From the NCBI GenBank assembly GCA_006503475.1, contig RSEH01000075.1:62001-126000 (forward strand): DNA of 64,000 nucleotides. Direction: 5' to 3'. This stretch comes from Stentor roeselii. Lineage: Eukaryota > Ciliophora > Heterotrichea > Heterotrichida > Stentoridae. Positions 16,862-27,328 of the stretch are shown here, one piece after another. The notes under the pieces are model-generated. The model saw only the letters and a list, made by a program, of their open reading frames with translations. It did not search any database and was not told the DNA's origin. Both the position numbers and the translations under genes were made by a program. The first letter of the stretch is position 1; every line of letters starts with the position of its first letter.

Positions 16862-19493
16862 TTTTTTTAAAAATTTTCCTTTCCCTGACTACAAAGTTAT
16901 CAGAGAACATCTGAGTCTTTAAAAATGCAGTGAGGTCATGAATAGCATATTCTCTCGCCTCATTTTCAAACTGTTCTAGATTGACACTGATATTCTTCAG
17001 GTCGATTTCTCCAATACTGAGCATGGAGCTGATATCAACATTAGTCTTATACTGGTAAAACCTCAAAGTATCCCTGAATAGCTTATTCAACAAATGAAAC
17101 AAAAGTTCACTTTCTTCATTAAGTTTCCTCAAATACTTACTAAACCTTTTTCCAAGTTGTCTGGCAACAGCATATTTTTGGGACTGAAGAAAGCTTTCAA
17201 GCAGCATATTGATAGCAGTATCCACATCTTCACCTCTAACATGATCTCTTAAGTGCATTCTGGCATGAGCCTCTGCAATTCTGATAAGACTTTCAATATG
17301 TCTAACCGTGATTGAAATGCCTCCAGTCCTCTGACTCTCCTGTCTAAGTTCCGTATAAAACTTGACGATTTTCTCTTGATCAAGGTCAGATAGCTGCGGG
17401 TTGACATATTGTCTTGCATACAAGATGTACTTCTTCAGCAAGTCTTGCGAAACTAAAGGAGCAGAGTCATTAGGTCGGAAAGAATCAGTCAGTCCAACCC
17501 GAGGCTGCACTTTATCAGGGTGGTTCTTTATATGTGAATTCAAAACAAACGTCGCCAAAGAATGATCATGCATCAAGTCCACTTCGTCTTTCACAACACA
17601 AAGTGTATCAAATCTCGACAAAATCGGGTCAGACAAGTCAACATTTTCCGAAAAGGTCTTAGTCGAGTCGTATCTTCCTTTTACTGGATTCGCCACAGCA
17701 ATCACAGCGCATCTTGCCTGCAAAGTTGCAACGATTCCAGCTTTTGAAATGGAAATGGTCTGTTGTTCCATTGCTTCATGAATCGACGTGCGGTCATGGT
17801 CGTTCATTTTATCAAACTCGTCAATTAGACAAAGTCCTTTGTCAGCCAAGACCAAAGCTCCTCCTTCCAAAGTCCACTCCTTCGAGACCGGGTCTTTGTG
17901 CACCCCGGCAGTGAGTCCGACAGCGGAGGCCCCTTTGCCAGTCGTGTAAACACATCGAGGGGAGGTCTGAAGGATGTACTTTAAAAATTGAGACTTTGCC
18001 ACTCCAGGGTCTCCTAAGATTAACACGTTGATGTCTCCTCTGATCTTGTGCTTTCCGCCCACGTCCTTTGGAACACCTCCGAACATGCTCAGGGCTAAAG
18101 CTGTTTTTATGAAACTGTGACCGTATATTGATGGAGCGATACTTTCTTTTATTAAGTTTCCAACGTTAGGGTTTTTTGCAAGGTTTCGGATTTCGACCTT
18201 GTCTTCATCTGTCAGAAGACCCATCTGACTTTCGTTTTGCCTTTTCACGGAATTTGCTTCGATTACTGTGGAAAAAATTGGGAAGCCGTGCTTTACGTTT
18301 AGGGATTGGTCGAACATGTGAGTGTAGACTCCTGTGATTTCGACTTCTTCGCCAGGTCGTGCTATATCGATCAAGTCAGCGAGTAAAATTACTTCTTTGT
18401 GCCTGGGGACTCGTCCAGGAGGCACTGATCCAGGAGTTTCCTGAAGAGTAATTTTCTGATAATTTCTATAAATAGTAAGCGACATATTCAGCTTCAACGA
18501 GCCTTTACGTTGACAGCTTCCACAAAGTCCTGCATCAACTTCAACCGCAGAGTTAATATAAATCGGTCCTTTTCTCTCTCCACAAGCAGAACAAATGAAA
18601 TGCATGACTTTTAATTGAGGAAAAACTCCAGTTCTCCGAGTGACGACGCCTCTAACTTTAATAAGTTTATTCAGATGATGATGTCTTAAATCTCTGAGCT
18701 GGTCTCCAATAGGTAAGTCTCTGAATCTAACAAAAATTTCATCAAAGATATTTCTATAGCTTTTGAACTGCAGAAGTACAATCTTGAAAGCGGAATCATT
18801 CAAAAGAGGCAAAATGACTTGAGGTTCGTCGGCCACCCACAGGGCGATAGTCGGATTTGCGTGGGTCAAGTGAGTGTAACTTATTTCTAGGCTTTGTTTG
18901 TTTTCTGCGCACATTTCTCGAATTCTTTGCTGGTAAATCTTGTTGCCTTGCTCGTCTACGAAGTCTAAAAGAAAGGACTTGAAGTTTCGGAGAATCCATC
19001 TTTCGGTTCTTGGCTCTTTTATCCATTTGCTTAACTTGCCTTTAGGGTCTTCGTAGTCCAGAGCTAACTCTTCTGGGTCTTCTTCGATGTTTAAAGCGTC
19101 GAGACCTGTTACTAGACTTCTTTGCATTGCTCGGTGACGAGAGAGAAGAGCCATGTTCATGTTTTCCTCGAATTCTTCGGAATATAAGGCAGATGGACCT
19201 CGCTGTCGGCCAGTCCTTTCAGACAATTCCCTTCTCTCCAATTCCTCCTCAGCAGCCCTTCTCTGTTCAAGTTCCATATCAGAGTACTCCCCTTCATCAA
19301 TTCCTTCCCGCTCATATCTGTCCAACTCAGGAATAGCGCGGTAATCAGCAGCAGCAGTAGCTTCCAAGTCTTCGCCACTTCCTTCACTAACAGAAGCAGA
19401 ATCATCTTCAATCAAGTTTTCCTCTTCAGCTTCCGAATCATCTTCATGCCTTCTTTTCCTACTGGGCGAGTCAGCCTACATATAAGGTACCAT
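16854..19493 (-). CDS. MCM2: MCM2, replicative helicase subunit (2 exons)
   Basis: 874 aa when the start codon at 19491-19493 is joined to 16854-19475 across a 15-nt intron. The acidic N-terminus (ADSPSRKRRHEDDSEAEEEN) and DYRAIPELDRYE are MCM2-specific. A zinc site CSACGE...CGSCQ lies in the N-terminal domain. The AAA+ core has Walker A GDPGVAKSQ, Walker B LIDEFDKMND and arginine finger LSRFDTL. MCM2 is part of the MCM2-7 ring that unwinds DNA at replication forks; its acidic tail binds histones H3-H4. Codons without an upstream ATG start only at TTG, so the intron model gives the right N-terminus. Confidence 0.96.
19476..19490 (-). other. 15-nt intron directly after the MCM2 start codon
   Basis: On the coding strand gtaccttatatgtag, immediately after ATG. 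The coding part of exon 1 is therefore only ATG. Retention gives ATG plus four codons and TAG. Confidence 0.88.
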
Positions 19494-19527
19494 TCTGAAC
19501 TTTATTCACCATTGCTTGTCAATAAAA
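19494..19527. promoter_or_regulatory. 34-bp divergent spacer between MCM2 and the CX9C gene
   Basis: Only 34 bp separate the two start codons, so either the promoter is bidirectional and very short or elements lie in the genes. On the plus strand the spacer is AT-rich with no recognisable box. The promoter role is inferred from position. Confidence 0.4.
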
Positions 19528-19971
19528 ATGTCTAAAGATCAGGGTTATTGGTCGAGTGCTTTTAGACTATGGGAAAGTCAATACGAAAACGGGGAATGGA
19601 GACATGGAGTTTATGACAGAAGTCATTTTATGGGACAAGTTGACAATCCTGATACTCCTGTTGAGGATTCGGTCTTATCAAACCATAATAACACCAGGAG
19701 ATATGGAAATCCTTTCAAGGGAGTACCTTATCCGAGAGAGTGTGCAAAACTTGTGGGAAGATATTATGAATGCAGGTATTACAATGGAGTTATTAGTCCT
19801 GCTGATCCGGCTCCACCTCAGTGCAATGGAGAGAAAGCTACTGTTTTTGAGGGGTGCCCGCATTGGGTACTTGAAAACATGGCTTATAAACGCAAGTTCT
19901 ATAAGAGGGCAGAGGTTATTGACAGAATTACTTATGATAGAGCTATGAAGGTCTCGGATTATAATAAGTAA
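19528..19971 (+). CDS. Probable mitochondrial CX9C protein
   Basis: 147 aa from ATG at 19528; an in-frame ATG four codons upstream (19516) is also possible. The protein is rich in Tyr, Arg and Trp (GYWSSAFRLWESQYENGEWRH). It has two Cys pairs, ECAKLVGRYYEC (CX9C) and CNGEKATVFEGC (CX10C), the pattern of CHCH-type proteins of the mitochondrial intermembrane space, including respiratory-chain accessory subunits. It may be a complex I accessory subunit of the NDUFB10 kind, but I cannot confirm this. It sits 34 bp from the MCM2 start. Confidence 0.72.
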   Translation: MSKDQGYWSSAFRLWESQYENGEWRHGVYDRSHFMGQVDNPDTPVEDSVLSNHNNTRRYGNPFKGVPYPRECAKLVGRYYECRYYNGVISPADPAPPQCNGEKATVFEGCPHWVLENMAYKRKFYKRAEVIDRITYDRAMKVSDYNK

Positions 19972-20859
19972 TCTAGTATAGGGTTGAGCGCATAAATGTT
20001 GGGAAGTTTTTGGATTGGGTTTGAGGTTTAGAAAGTTTGAGGGTTGGATTGGGTTTAGGGGATTTCGGAAAATTGAATTGTTGGAATTTGGGTGATTTCG
20101 AAAGTTTTTTGGGAATGGGTTTAGGGAGGTTTAGATGGAATGATGGAATTTAGTAAAGGATTACGGAAGTTTGAATTATTGGAATTCGGTGAATGAGTTG
20201 GGTGGAGGCTTAGTTGGAGTGATGGAATTTTTAAAGGATTAGGCTTGATTAATTAACGGTCGATTCTTTTTGTTATTCATTAATAGTTTAGAATGTCAGT
20301 GGACTATCAGATATTATACTTAAAAAGAGTTAAGAATAAACTTGTGATAATTGTTAAAATTTAAACTTTATTACTACCGAGAAACTTCTGTATTCACTGA
20401 ATGCTGATTTGTCAATCGAGCGATTTAAAAATTCAAGAATCTAAACCATATTAACTCAAAAATACCTAAAAATTCTAATGGCAGTTTTGAAAAGCTAGCT
20501 ATAAAGATTATCAATGCATCTAAAGTTAATCACAGTGATTTTTTAAATTTAATAATAATTATCCAGTATAAAAAGATAGCTTGAACTAAAACGAGATAAA
20601 ACTCTCTAATGAAGAATTAATTCAAATAAAATACTGAAGCCAAATCATATTAGCTTTATTTTCTAAAATTGGAACTTTGAATAAATCAGGAGGAAATCTA
20701 AGCCAAACTGAAAGAGTTCCTTTCAAATATATCCCAAAAAATTTAACTTTCTGAAGAGTTGCACATATTTAAAAGCAATCCAAAACAATTAAAGCCCTTT
20801 TCTGATACACTCTAAATTAGATCTAATTCTTCTAAAATGGATAACTGAATATAATAAAT
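19972..20859. other. Spacer with G/T-rich 3' flank and C-richer 5' flank
   Basis: 888 bp with no recognised gene. The first ~270 bp are strongly G over C on the plus strand (blocks such as GGGTTTAGGGGATTTCGG). The rest is AT-rich and shifts to C over G in the last ~200 bp before 20860. A three-codon upstream frame (ATG GAT AAC TGA, 20837-20848) precedes the next start. Confidence 0.5.
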
Positions 20860-21345
20860 ATGTCCTTCCATAGCTCATCCACACAAAGTAGCCCCGAATC
20901 ATTTGAAGATACTTCTAGTTTTGAAAACATTACTTCAAACGCCCTCGAAACCAGTCCAGAGTCAAGGTTTCCTGACTCGGAGAAGGTCTTTTTTTATGAA
21001 CATTTTCCTGAGAGCCAAAACAAGGGAGTCGAGTTTTTCAGTGTTTTTGAAAAAGTCTTGTCTCCTGAAAAAGAACCTTCTAGAATTAGGTCTTTTAGGT
21101 ATAAACAGAATATATATGCCCTTTCGGCACCTAACATGGGTCGATCGCTTATTCTCGAGCTTATCAAGACAGGGGAAAATCAAGGGATGGACGGAATTTA
21201 CTTGGCCTTGGACAGAAGGGTTCCCGGATTTATGAACCAGTTCAAAATGGTTTCGTATGCTGGCTTCAAACAAGTGAATCCTAAAATCCAGAAGTTTATC
21301 ACTTCCACGAAGTGTTTTCTAGTTGTTTATATGAGTTTTAACTAA
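20860..21345 (+). CDS. Probable ornithine decarboxylase antizyme
   Basis: 161 aa. The first ~45 residues are Ser-rich. The remainder follows the antizyme core from animals: IYALSAPNMGRSLILELI matches the LYIEIP...SKDSFAVLLEF stretch, GIYLALDRRVPGFMNQFKMVSYAGFKQVNP matches VFICFHKNREDRAALLRTFSFLGFEIVRP, and CFLVVYMSF matches CFMAYTFE. Antizyme binds ornithine decarboxylase, sends it to the proteasome and limits polyamine uptake. Other antizymes need a +1 ribosomal frameshift; here the whole core is in one frame with an ATG, although UCC-UGA-C is present at 20970-20976 in the preceding frame. Remote similarity only, so the call is moderate. A distant GNAT-like protein is the alternative. Confidence 0.55.
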   Translation: MSFHSSSTQSSPESFEDTSSFENITSNALETSPESRFPDSEKVFFYEHFPESQNKGVEFFSVFEKVLSPEKEPSRIRSFRYKQNIYALSAPNMGRSLILELIKTGENQGMDGIYLALDRRVPGFMNQFKMVSYAGFKQVNPKIQKFITSTKCFLVVYMSFN

Positions 21346-21637
21346 CTTTAAGTGAACCGAATATAAAACTTTAATTTGTGTATATTTAGATTCCATAATT
21401 TAAAAATATGGAAATTGCCTACCTTTATGGGCACTCTAGAATAATATGAAGTGAATTATTTTTAAGAACTTCAATAAATACGATTATTTTTTTATATAAT
21501 CAGAACTTTTTGATAAAATTTCAAAAAACATCGAAAAAATCTAGTTCAATACTTCTCTTTTACAAGTATATCAATAAATCTTTACCCAGTCATAAATCCA
21601 TTGATCACAGCTGAACCTATACCACAATCACTAATAA

Positions 21638-22789
21638 ATGGACACACTAATCATATCTGGCGCGGTTCTAGTAGTGTTACTCTTAGTTTTCACAATATTG
21701 AAATCTAAATCAAACACAGTAGATCAAAAACCGAGCGAGTCAAAACCCGAGAATCTCGAGAAGCCGAAGCCATCAACATCAAGCAAGTCACATCCCTCAA
21801 AGCCTTCAAAGTCATCAAAGCCAGCAAAGCATCACCACAAAGAGCAGCTTGACCTCTACAAAGGCTTCCAATCAGGAATAGTAGACTTCGACATAAAAGA
21901 GCATTACTTCGCAGTATGTTGTGAAGACAGCGTGATTCGAGTCTATAAAACCAAGTCAATTCTCGACACGAAGTCAAAATACGTTCAAGGCCACATCGAG
22001 AAGAATCAGCCGACAGCAATTGCTCTCTCAGCGTCAGGAGACCAGGTCTTCGTCGGAGGAAGCCAAGACCTGCAGATTCACCCTTTTCATGTAGTTCATT
22101 CAGGGAACAAGTTTACATTAGAACCTGAGAAGCCTTTCATTAAAAAGCACACGCTTCAAATCAGCTCACTCGCCTGGACTACAAAATGTTTGGTTTCATG
22201 CGGAGAAGAGCAGGACACTTTTATTTATGTCTGGTCTCATACTGGTGAACTCCTAACAACATTCGAAAACAAACAACTAAAGCATAAGTACATGGTTATC
22301 AGCAAAGACCTCCGATTCTTCTCAATCGCAACTTGGCTAGGCAGTGCCCGAGTTTTTAACTTTTTCAAGGCAAAAAAGACTGAAAATTACGATGGGATTC
22401 ATTTGATCCTAGAGCTTGGAGGTCATAAGCAAGGACTCAGTGCTTTAAACTTCTCTCCTGATGGTTGCCTGGCAGTGACCTGTGGAAGTGACCAGCAAGT
22501 AAAACTCTGGAACATAAACGTTCAATATGAATACAAAGAGCATCCAATCTTACTGAAGACTATAAATTTAGACTCGACAAAACAACCTCCTGTTTATTGC
22601 GCTTTGACAGGCACCCGACTAGTGCTCGCCATTGAAAACGCTCTTCATATTTACACAGTTCCAACATTAGATCTTTTAAAAGTAATCGAAGACGCTCATC
22701 CTCACTCAATCCGCAAAGTAGACATCGTTGAAAACACGATCATTTCAGCATCAACCGACCCTCGACTGGTACTTTGGCATTTGGACTAA
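21638..22789 (+). CDS. TBL2-like ER-anchored WD40 protein
   Basis: 383 aa. An N-terminal membrane helix (TLIISGAVLVVLLLVFTIL, ~2-21) is followed by a Lys/Ser/Pro-rich linker with HHH, then a WD40 propeller (~70-383): FDIKEHYFAVCCEDSVIRVYKT, GGHKQGLSALNFSPDG, VTCGSDQQVKLWNI and ISASTDPRLVLWHLD. TBL2 in animals has the same plan (N-terminal anchor, cytosolic WD repeats) and binds PERK at the ER. The WD repeats are clear, and the specific TBL2 identity is a reasonable inference. Its TAA overlaps the stop of the convergent CDPK gene by 4 nt. Confidence 0.78.
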   Translation: MDTLIISGAVLVVLLLVFTILKSKSNTVDQKPSESKPENLEKPKPSTSSKSHPSKPSKSSKPAKHHHKEQLDLYKGFQSGIVDFDIKEHYFAVCCEDSVIRVYKTKSILDTKSKYVQGHIEKNQPTAIALSASGDQVFVGGSQDLQIHPFHVVHSGNKFTLEPEKPFIKKHTLQISSLAWTTKCLVSCGEEQDTFIYVWSHTGELLTTFENKQLKHKYMVISKDLRFFSIATWLGSARVFNFFKAKKTENYDGIHLILELGGHKQGLSALNFSPDGCLAVTCGSDQQVKLWNINVQYEYKEHPILLKTINLDSTKQPPVYCALTGTRLVLAIENALHIYTVPTLDLLKVIEDAHPHSIRKVDIVENTIISASTDPRLVLWHLD

Positions 22790-24234
22790 TTAGTATTAAT
22801 TAAGGATTTTACAACTTTCAATGAAAACTCTTCGAATCCCCAAAAATTTTTCTCTTTAAGCAGATCCTTCCAAGCTTTTTTTTCTTCGTCTTTCCAAATT
22901 TTAATAGAATCGAGTTGATTAACTGAAAAGCAAAAGTCTTGCTTTTCATTAGAATCACAGAAAACTTTAAAGAGATTTGAAATGTTTTCAAGTAAACCTT
23001 CTTCAATGTCAATAAAAGCGAGTAAAAACTCACTGAATGTTAATTTTCCGTCTTGTGACTCTCCAGCTTTTTTTTGCATTTGGTCCATCAGGGTATAAGA
23101 CCTGTCCTCAGGGTAAACTTTTGAGAAACAACTGAGAATGTCTTCAAATGAAACCACTCCGTCATTGTCAGAGTCCAAAGCAATGAAGAACTTTTCAGCT
23201 GATGTCAAAGCTTGACGGTTTGCAGGAAAGTAAGCAACAAGCCTTTTAATTGACTTGCAAAGTAAACTTGTTTGATTCACTGGAAGTTTCGAAAATGATG
23301 AAATTTTATCCTCAATAAATGGATCCAAATTTTGGAACCATTTATGAGAAAGAGCGTTTTTCGCACTTATTCTTTTAGAAGGGTCTTTTTGAAGCATTTG
23401 CTTCAGCAACGACAGAGATTTTGAAGATACTGACTGAAAGACTGGCAAGGAGAAGTCAATTGAAATCAGTTTCAGCTTGGAAGGGTTCTGGCCTTGAGTC
23501 ATTCCAGGAAGGCAAGTCTTTCCAGTGATCAGTGTGTAAAAAACGACTCCACAGCTCCAAATGTCACATTTTTCATCGTAGTTCTTTCCTATTGTCTCAG
23601 GAGCCATGTAGTGAAGAGTCCCTTGTCGTCCAGTCAGTCCTCCTTCATCAAAAAAAGCAGCAGTGTCAAAATCAATCAATTTTATCGAAATTCCTTCTTT
23701 TTCACTGATTAGGATATTTTCAAGCTTTATGTCTCGATGAGCGATTTTTGAGTTGTGGAGAAAGTCAACTGCTGTTAGAAGTTGATGCATTATTGTTTTT
23801 GCGTTTTTTTCTGAAAGATTTTTACCTTGTTTCAGGTATTTTAATAGGTCGCCTTCTTCGTGATATTCCATTACAAGATGGTAAAATTCACGGTCTTCGA
23901 AGTACTCGTGGGATTTTATGATGAAGGGATGGTCTAACTTGTGGAGGATTTCGATTTTGGTTGAAAACCAGGATGAGTCGGTATTTAGACCTAGAAGGTG
24001 GTCTTTGTAAAGGATTTTAACTGCTCGGGTCAGTTGAAGTCTTCGATGGACACAAAGCTTAACATCGCCATACCCTCCGAAACCCAATTTTTCTTTGCCT
24101 ATCGAATAAACCATATCGAATGATTGATGATTTCGAGGTATTAAGGTTTGAATATGCTGGATGGATGAAAAACTTTGACCTCTGCTACGACAGATGATCT
24201 CTGGATTAGGTTTTTGACAGCAAATATTACCCAT
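22786..24234 (-). CDS. Calcium-dependent protein kinase (CDPK) with DFD in place of DFG
   Basis: 482 aa. MGNICCQKP is an N-myristoylation start with two palmitoylatable cysteines. Kinase domain ~45-305: glycine loop LGFGGYGDVKL, TRAVKILYK, catalytic loop HRDIKLENIL, APE motif MAPET. The metal-binding motif reads LIDFDTAAFF, so the usual DFG glycine is Asp. C-terminal EF-hands: the first, DSDNDGVVSFEDI, is intact; the next, QDGKLTFSEF, is partly intact; the last two look degenerate. CDPKs couple calcium to Ser/Thr phosphorylation. Whether activity persists with DFD is uncertain, although other residues are intact. Confidence 0.92.
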   Translation of the reverse strand: MGNICCQKPNPEIICRSRGQSFSSIQHIQTLIPRNHQSFDMVYSIGKEKLGFGGYGDVKLCVHRRLQLTRAVKILYKDHLLGLNTDSSWFSTKIEILHKLDHPFIIKSHEYFEDREFYHLVMEYHEEGDLLKYLKQGKNLSEKNAKTIMHQLLTAVDFLHNSKIAHRDIKLENILISEKEGISIKLIDFDTAAFFDEGGLTGRQGTLHYMAPETIGKNYDEKCDIWSCGVVFYTLITGKTCLPGMTQGQNPSKLKLISIDFSLPVFQSVSSKSLSLLKQMLQKDPSKRISAKNALSHKWFQNLDPFIEDKISSFSKLPVNQTSLLCKSIKRLVAYFPANRQALTSAEKFFIALDSDNDGVVSFEDILSCFSKVYPEDRSYTLMDQMQKKAGESQDGKLTFSEFLLAFIDIEEGLLENISNLFKVFCDSNEKQDFCFSVNQLDSIKIWKDEEKKAWKDLLKEKNFWGFEEFSLKVVKSLINTN

Positions 24235-24318
24235 TATTATTGATTATAAATTTCTTGATAAAATAAATCACTTTTGAAAAATGTTCGAATTAAAAGTTAT
24301 GATGAAGTTTTTATAAAA

Positions 24319-25068
24319 ATGACTCAGCAGGAGTCGCTGTTAATTCAAAACTTAATATCAGAAGACGAAAAAATTGGTAAAGACTCTTTTATTTATGCGA
24401 ATCATGAACTGTCGTCTTGGCATAAGTCTAAGCCGGTTAACTTCGACCAATTCAATAATCACAAATCACAAGCTCGATGTCTTCCAAAGCTAACTCAAAA
24501 AAACATAGACCCAAGCATAAGCCTTTCTCTCCTAATCGAATCATCTCCCTGTAAACACCAAAACCAATTTCTACTCAAATCCTCCGAAAAATCCACAGAA
24601 AAGTCCTTAGAAAACCATTCTAACAACCCAACAATCTCAAAAGCAGAGCCAAAATCCTTAGAAAGCCTTCTTCTAAAATTAAAAGAAATTCCAAATAAGC
24701 CTTCACCAAGAGTTCCAAATTCAATCTCATTAAAGCCATACAAGCGAAGTCTTCACATAAAAACGAATTCAGAAGTCTCCTCAAGTCCAAAGTCGATACC
24801 TTCAAAGCCCTTAACGACATTCGAGCAGTCCCTAAACATCCGTAAAGTGATCGGCTTGCCTTATCAGAATTCTTCATTTCCAAGGCCATCTCCAGGGCGT
24901 ATCCAAAAGTCTTTACCAAGCAAGCCTTTAGGTAAATCCTACCTTTTAACAAAGGTGAAAAAGTTTCCAACATACTCTCTTGACTTCTCATCAAGTAAAT
25001 CAATGATTTACAGTGAATTAAGCCAAAAAAGCCAAATAAAAAAATTTATGTTAAGTCCGATGTCTTAA
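24319..25068 (+). CDS. Disordered hypothetical protein
   Basis: 249 aa from ATG at 24319; the frame is open further upstream only from TTG. Not recognised. Ser/Pro/Lys-rich throughout (KPSPRVPNSISLKPYKRSL, PKSIPSKPLTTFEQS, SFPRPSPGRIQKSLPSKPLG), predicted disordered, basic, no membrane segment. Such proteins are frequent in ciliates, often linked to cytoskeleton, but this is speculation. It lies 84 bp from the divergent CDPK start and 28 bp before the NDUFV1 ATG. Confidence 0.68.
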   Translation: MTQQESLLIQNLISEDEKIGKDSFIYANHELSSWHKSKPVNFDQFNNHKSQARCLPKLTQKNIDPSISLSLLIESSPCKHQNQFLLKSSEKSTEKSLENHSNNPTISKAEPKSLESLLLKLKEIPNKPSPRVPNSISLKPYKRSLHIKTNSEVSSSPKSIPSKPLTTFEQSLNIRKVIGLPYQNSSFPRPSPGRIQKSLPSKPLGKSYLLTKVKKFPTYSLDFSSSKSMIYSELSQKSQIKKFMLSPMS

Positions 25069-25096
25069 TTTTATTTTCCATTAAGCCATACAAAAA

Positions 25097-26500
25097 ATGC
25101 TGGCAAAGGTATTTACGAGGAGGTTTGCGACGGCAAACGGAATCCTGCAAGATAAGGACAGGATCTTCACTAACATCTACCATGATGATACTCCTTTCTT
25201 GAAGGGAGCCATGAAGCGTGGGGACTGGCATAATACGAAAGATATGCTCCTCATGGGACCTGAGTGGATTATACAGGAAATCAAAGACTCTGGACTTAGA
25301 GGAAGAGGAGGCGCTGGATTTCCTTCTGGATTGAAATACTCGTTCATGCCGAAAAAGTCAGATGGAAGACCTTCTTATCTTGTTATTAATGCTGATGAGT
25401 CAGAACCTGGAACTTGTAAGGATAGGGAAATATTGAGGAATGAACCTCATAAGTTAATTGAAGGCGTTTTGTGTGTTGGAACTGCTATGAGGGCCAAGGC
25501 TGCTTATATTTATGTTAGAGGGGAATTTTGGAGAGAAGCACTGGTCGTCCAGCAAGCAATCGAAGAAGCCTACGCATCAGGTCTAATCGGTAAAAATGCA
25601 TGTGGTACAGGAGTTGACTTCGACGTATACCTCCACCGAGGAGCAGGAGCCTACATCTGCGGAGAAGAAAGCGCATTGATCGAGAGTCTAGAAGGAAAGC
25701 AAGGAAAGCCAAGAATGAAGCCTCCATTTCCAGCAAATGCAGGTCTTTACGGTTGCCCAACAACAGTGACAAACGTGGAGACAGTCTCTGTAGTTCCAAC
25801 GATTCTAAGAAGAGGCCCGTCATGGTTCTCGTCATTCGGTAACAAAGGAAATGCTGGAACGAAACTTTTTTGTATTTCAGGACATGTGAACAACCCTTGC
25901 ACTGTGGAGGAAGTCATGTCTATTCCTTTGAAGGAACTCATTGAAAGGCATTGTGGAGGAGTCAGGGGTGGATGGGATAATCTTCTTGCCATTATTCCTG
26001 GAGGATCATCGGTGCCTCTCTTGCCTAAACATATTTGTGATAATGTTTTGATGGACTTTGATAGTCTGAAAAAAGTCAACTCGGGACTGGGGACTGCTGC
26101 TGTTATTGTTATGGATAAATCGACTGATATTATTGATGCTATTTTAAGACTTTCGAAATTTTATAAACATGAATCTTGTGGACAGTGCACTCCTTGCCGT
26201 GAAGGAACTACCTGGCTGATGGACATAATGACCAGGCTGAAATACGGTCAAGCAGACTACGCAGAAATCGACATGCTTGAAGAAATAACCAAACAAATCG
26301 AAGGGCACACAATCTGCGCCTTAGGAGATGCAGCAGCATGGCCAGTGCAAGGTTTAATCCGCCACTTCCGGCACGTAATCGAAGACCGAATCGATGACTA
26401 CTGGGCGTCTAACCCAACGCAGCGCAAGACCGTGGTAGAGTCAATCCGTAACCCAGAAGCTCTGGAGTCCTACCAGAAGGTGCTGGCTCAAAAGCATTAA
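25097..26500 (+). CDS. NDUFV1: Complex I 51-kDa subunit NDUFV1 (NuoF)
   Basis: 467 aa. A short Arg-rich mitochondrial presequence ([17 protein letters not shown]) precedes the conserved enzyme. NADH/FMN-binding regions are [34 protein letters not shown] and [19 protein letters not shown]. The N3 4Fe-4S cluster ligands are in [15 protein letters not shown], with a further Cys in [13 protein letters not shown]. This peripheral-arm subunit oxidises NADH and passes electrons through FMN into the chain of Fe-S clusters. All hallmark residues are present and length is normal. The 3' end converges on BTF3 with 27 bp between stops. Confidence 0.98.
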   Translation: MLAKVFTRRFATANGILQDKDRIFTNIYHDDTPFLKGAMKRGDWHNTKDMLLMGPEWIIQEIKDSGLRGRGGAGFPSGLKYSFMPKKSDGRPSYLVINADESEPGTCKDREILRNEPHKLIEGVLCVGTAMRAKAAYIYVRGEFWREALVVQQAIEEAYASGLIGKNACGTGVDFDVYLHRGAGAYICGEESALIESLEGKQGKPRMKPPFPANAGLYGCPTTVTNVETVSVVPTILRRGPSWFSSFGNKGNAGTKLFCISGHVNNPCTVEEVMSIPLKELIERHCGGVRGGWDNLLAIIPGGSSVPLLPKHICDNVLMDFDSLKKVNSGLGTAAVIVMDKSTDIIDAILRLSKFYKHESCGQCTPCREGTTWLMDIMTRLKYGQADYAEIDMLEEITKQIEGHTICALGDAAAWPVQGLIRHFRHVIEDRIDDYWASNPTQRKTVVESIRNPEALESYQKVLAQKH

Positions 26501-26527
26501 TAGCTTAGAGAATTCCTAAATCTACTA

Positions 26528-26986
26528 TTAGCTCTGCTCTGCAATGTCTTCAAAATTTTGTGAACCCACCAGGTCAGGCACATCGTCTTCAGCTGCAGGT
26601 TTGCTTGAAGTCATGAATTCCTTCAAAAAGTCCATCGCTTTCGGACCAAGTTGAGGTATGATCCCTGGCATCAAGTCTCGAATCGACTTGCTAGTTGGCT
26701 TTCCGGTTATCACAAAGAAGTTGTCTCTAATGTTCCCTTCGACTTGAGGGGTTTCGAAGTGAAGCACAGTGTTGTCTTCGTGGAAGAAGTTCACCTCGTC
26801 AATCGCTGGCAGAGGCTGGATTCCTAACTTCTTTAATGATGACTTCACCTTCTTGTCGTCTACTTGAGTCGACTTGTGCGGAACCTTGTTTGGACGGCGC
26901 ATCGAACCTTTGCCGCCGATACGAGTTCCGCTTCCAAACTTTGAGGCAAGCTTCTGACGTGCTTCGAGGACTTCTGGATCTTCCAT
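26528..26986 (-). CDS. BTF3: Nascent polypeptide-associated complex beta (BTF3)
   Basis: 152 aa. The N-terminal RIGGKGSMRRPNKVPHK is the ribosome-binding basic motif of NAC-beta. The NAC domain follows: LKKLGIQPLPAIDEVNFFHEDNTVLHFETPQVEGNIRDNFFVITGKP, and then IRDLMPGIIPQLGP. The acidic C-terminal tail is typical. NAC-beta with NAC-alpha shields nascent chains at the ribosome exit and prevents mistargeting to the ER. Short and highly conserved; full length. On its coding strand the upstream ~300 bp are C-rich. Confidence 0.95.
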   Translation of the reverse strand: MEDPEVLEARQKLASKFGSGTRIGGKGSMRRPNKVPHKSTQVDDKKVKSSLKKLGIQPLPAIDEVNFFHEDNTVLHFETPQVEGNIRDNFFVITGKPTSKSIRDLMPGIIPQLGPKAMDFLKEFMTSSKPAAEDDVPDLVGSQNFEDIAEQS

Positions 26987-27328
26987 TTTGTTATTGAGTT
27001 TGGATCAATCGTTCTTGCTTTAGAATGGAACCCGGGTTTTGGACTTGATTCGGGCATGGTTTGGAGGTGGGCTGGTTTAGAGGCTTGTGAAAAATTTTGG
27101 ATTGGGGTTGGAGGGAGGATGGAAGGGATTTGGAGATATTTAGAGGATTAATAAGATTTTTTAGGGGTTTTTAAGAAGGTTTAATGGAGTTTTTGAATGG
27201 GTTGGGAAGTTGAGGGATTTTAGAGGGGGTTGGCATTTTGGAGGGGTTCGGATGGGTTGGATGGGGGTACTGATCTTTTCTGAGAAGATTGAGGATATAA
27301 AACCATCTTAGGCTTTGCTTCCATATAA

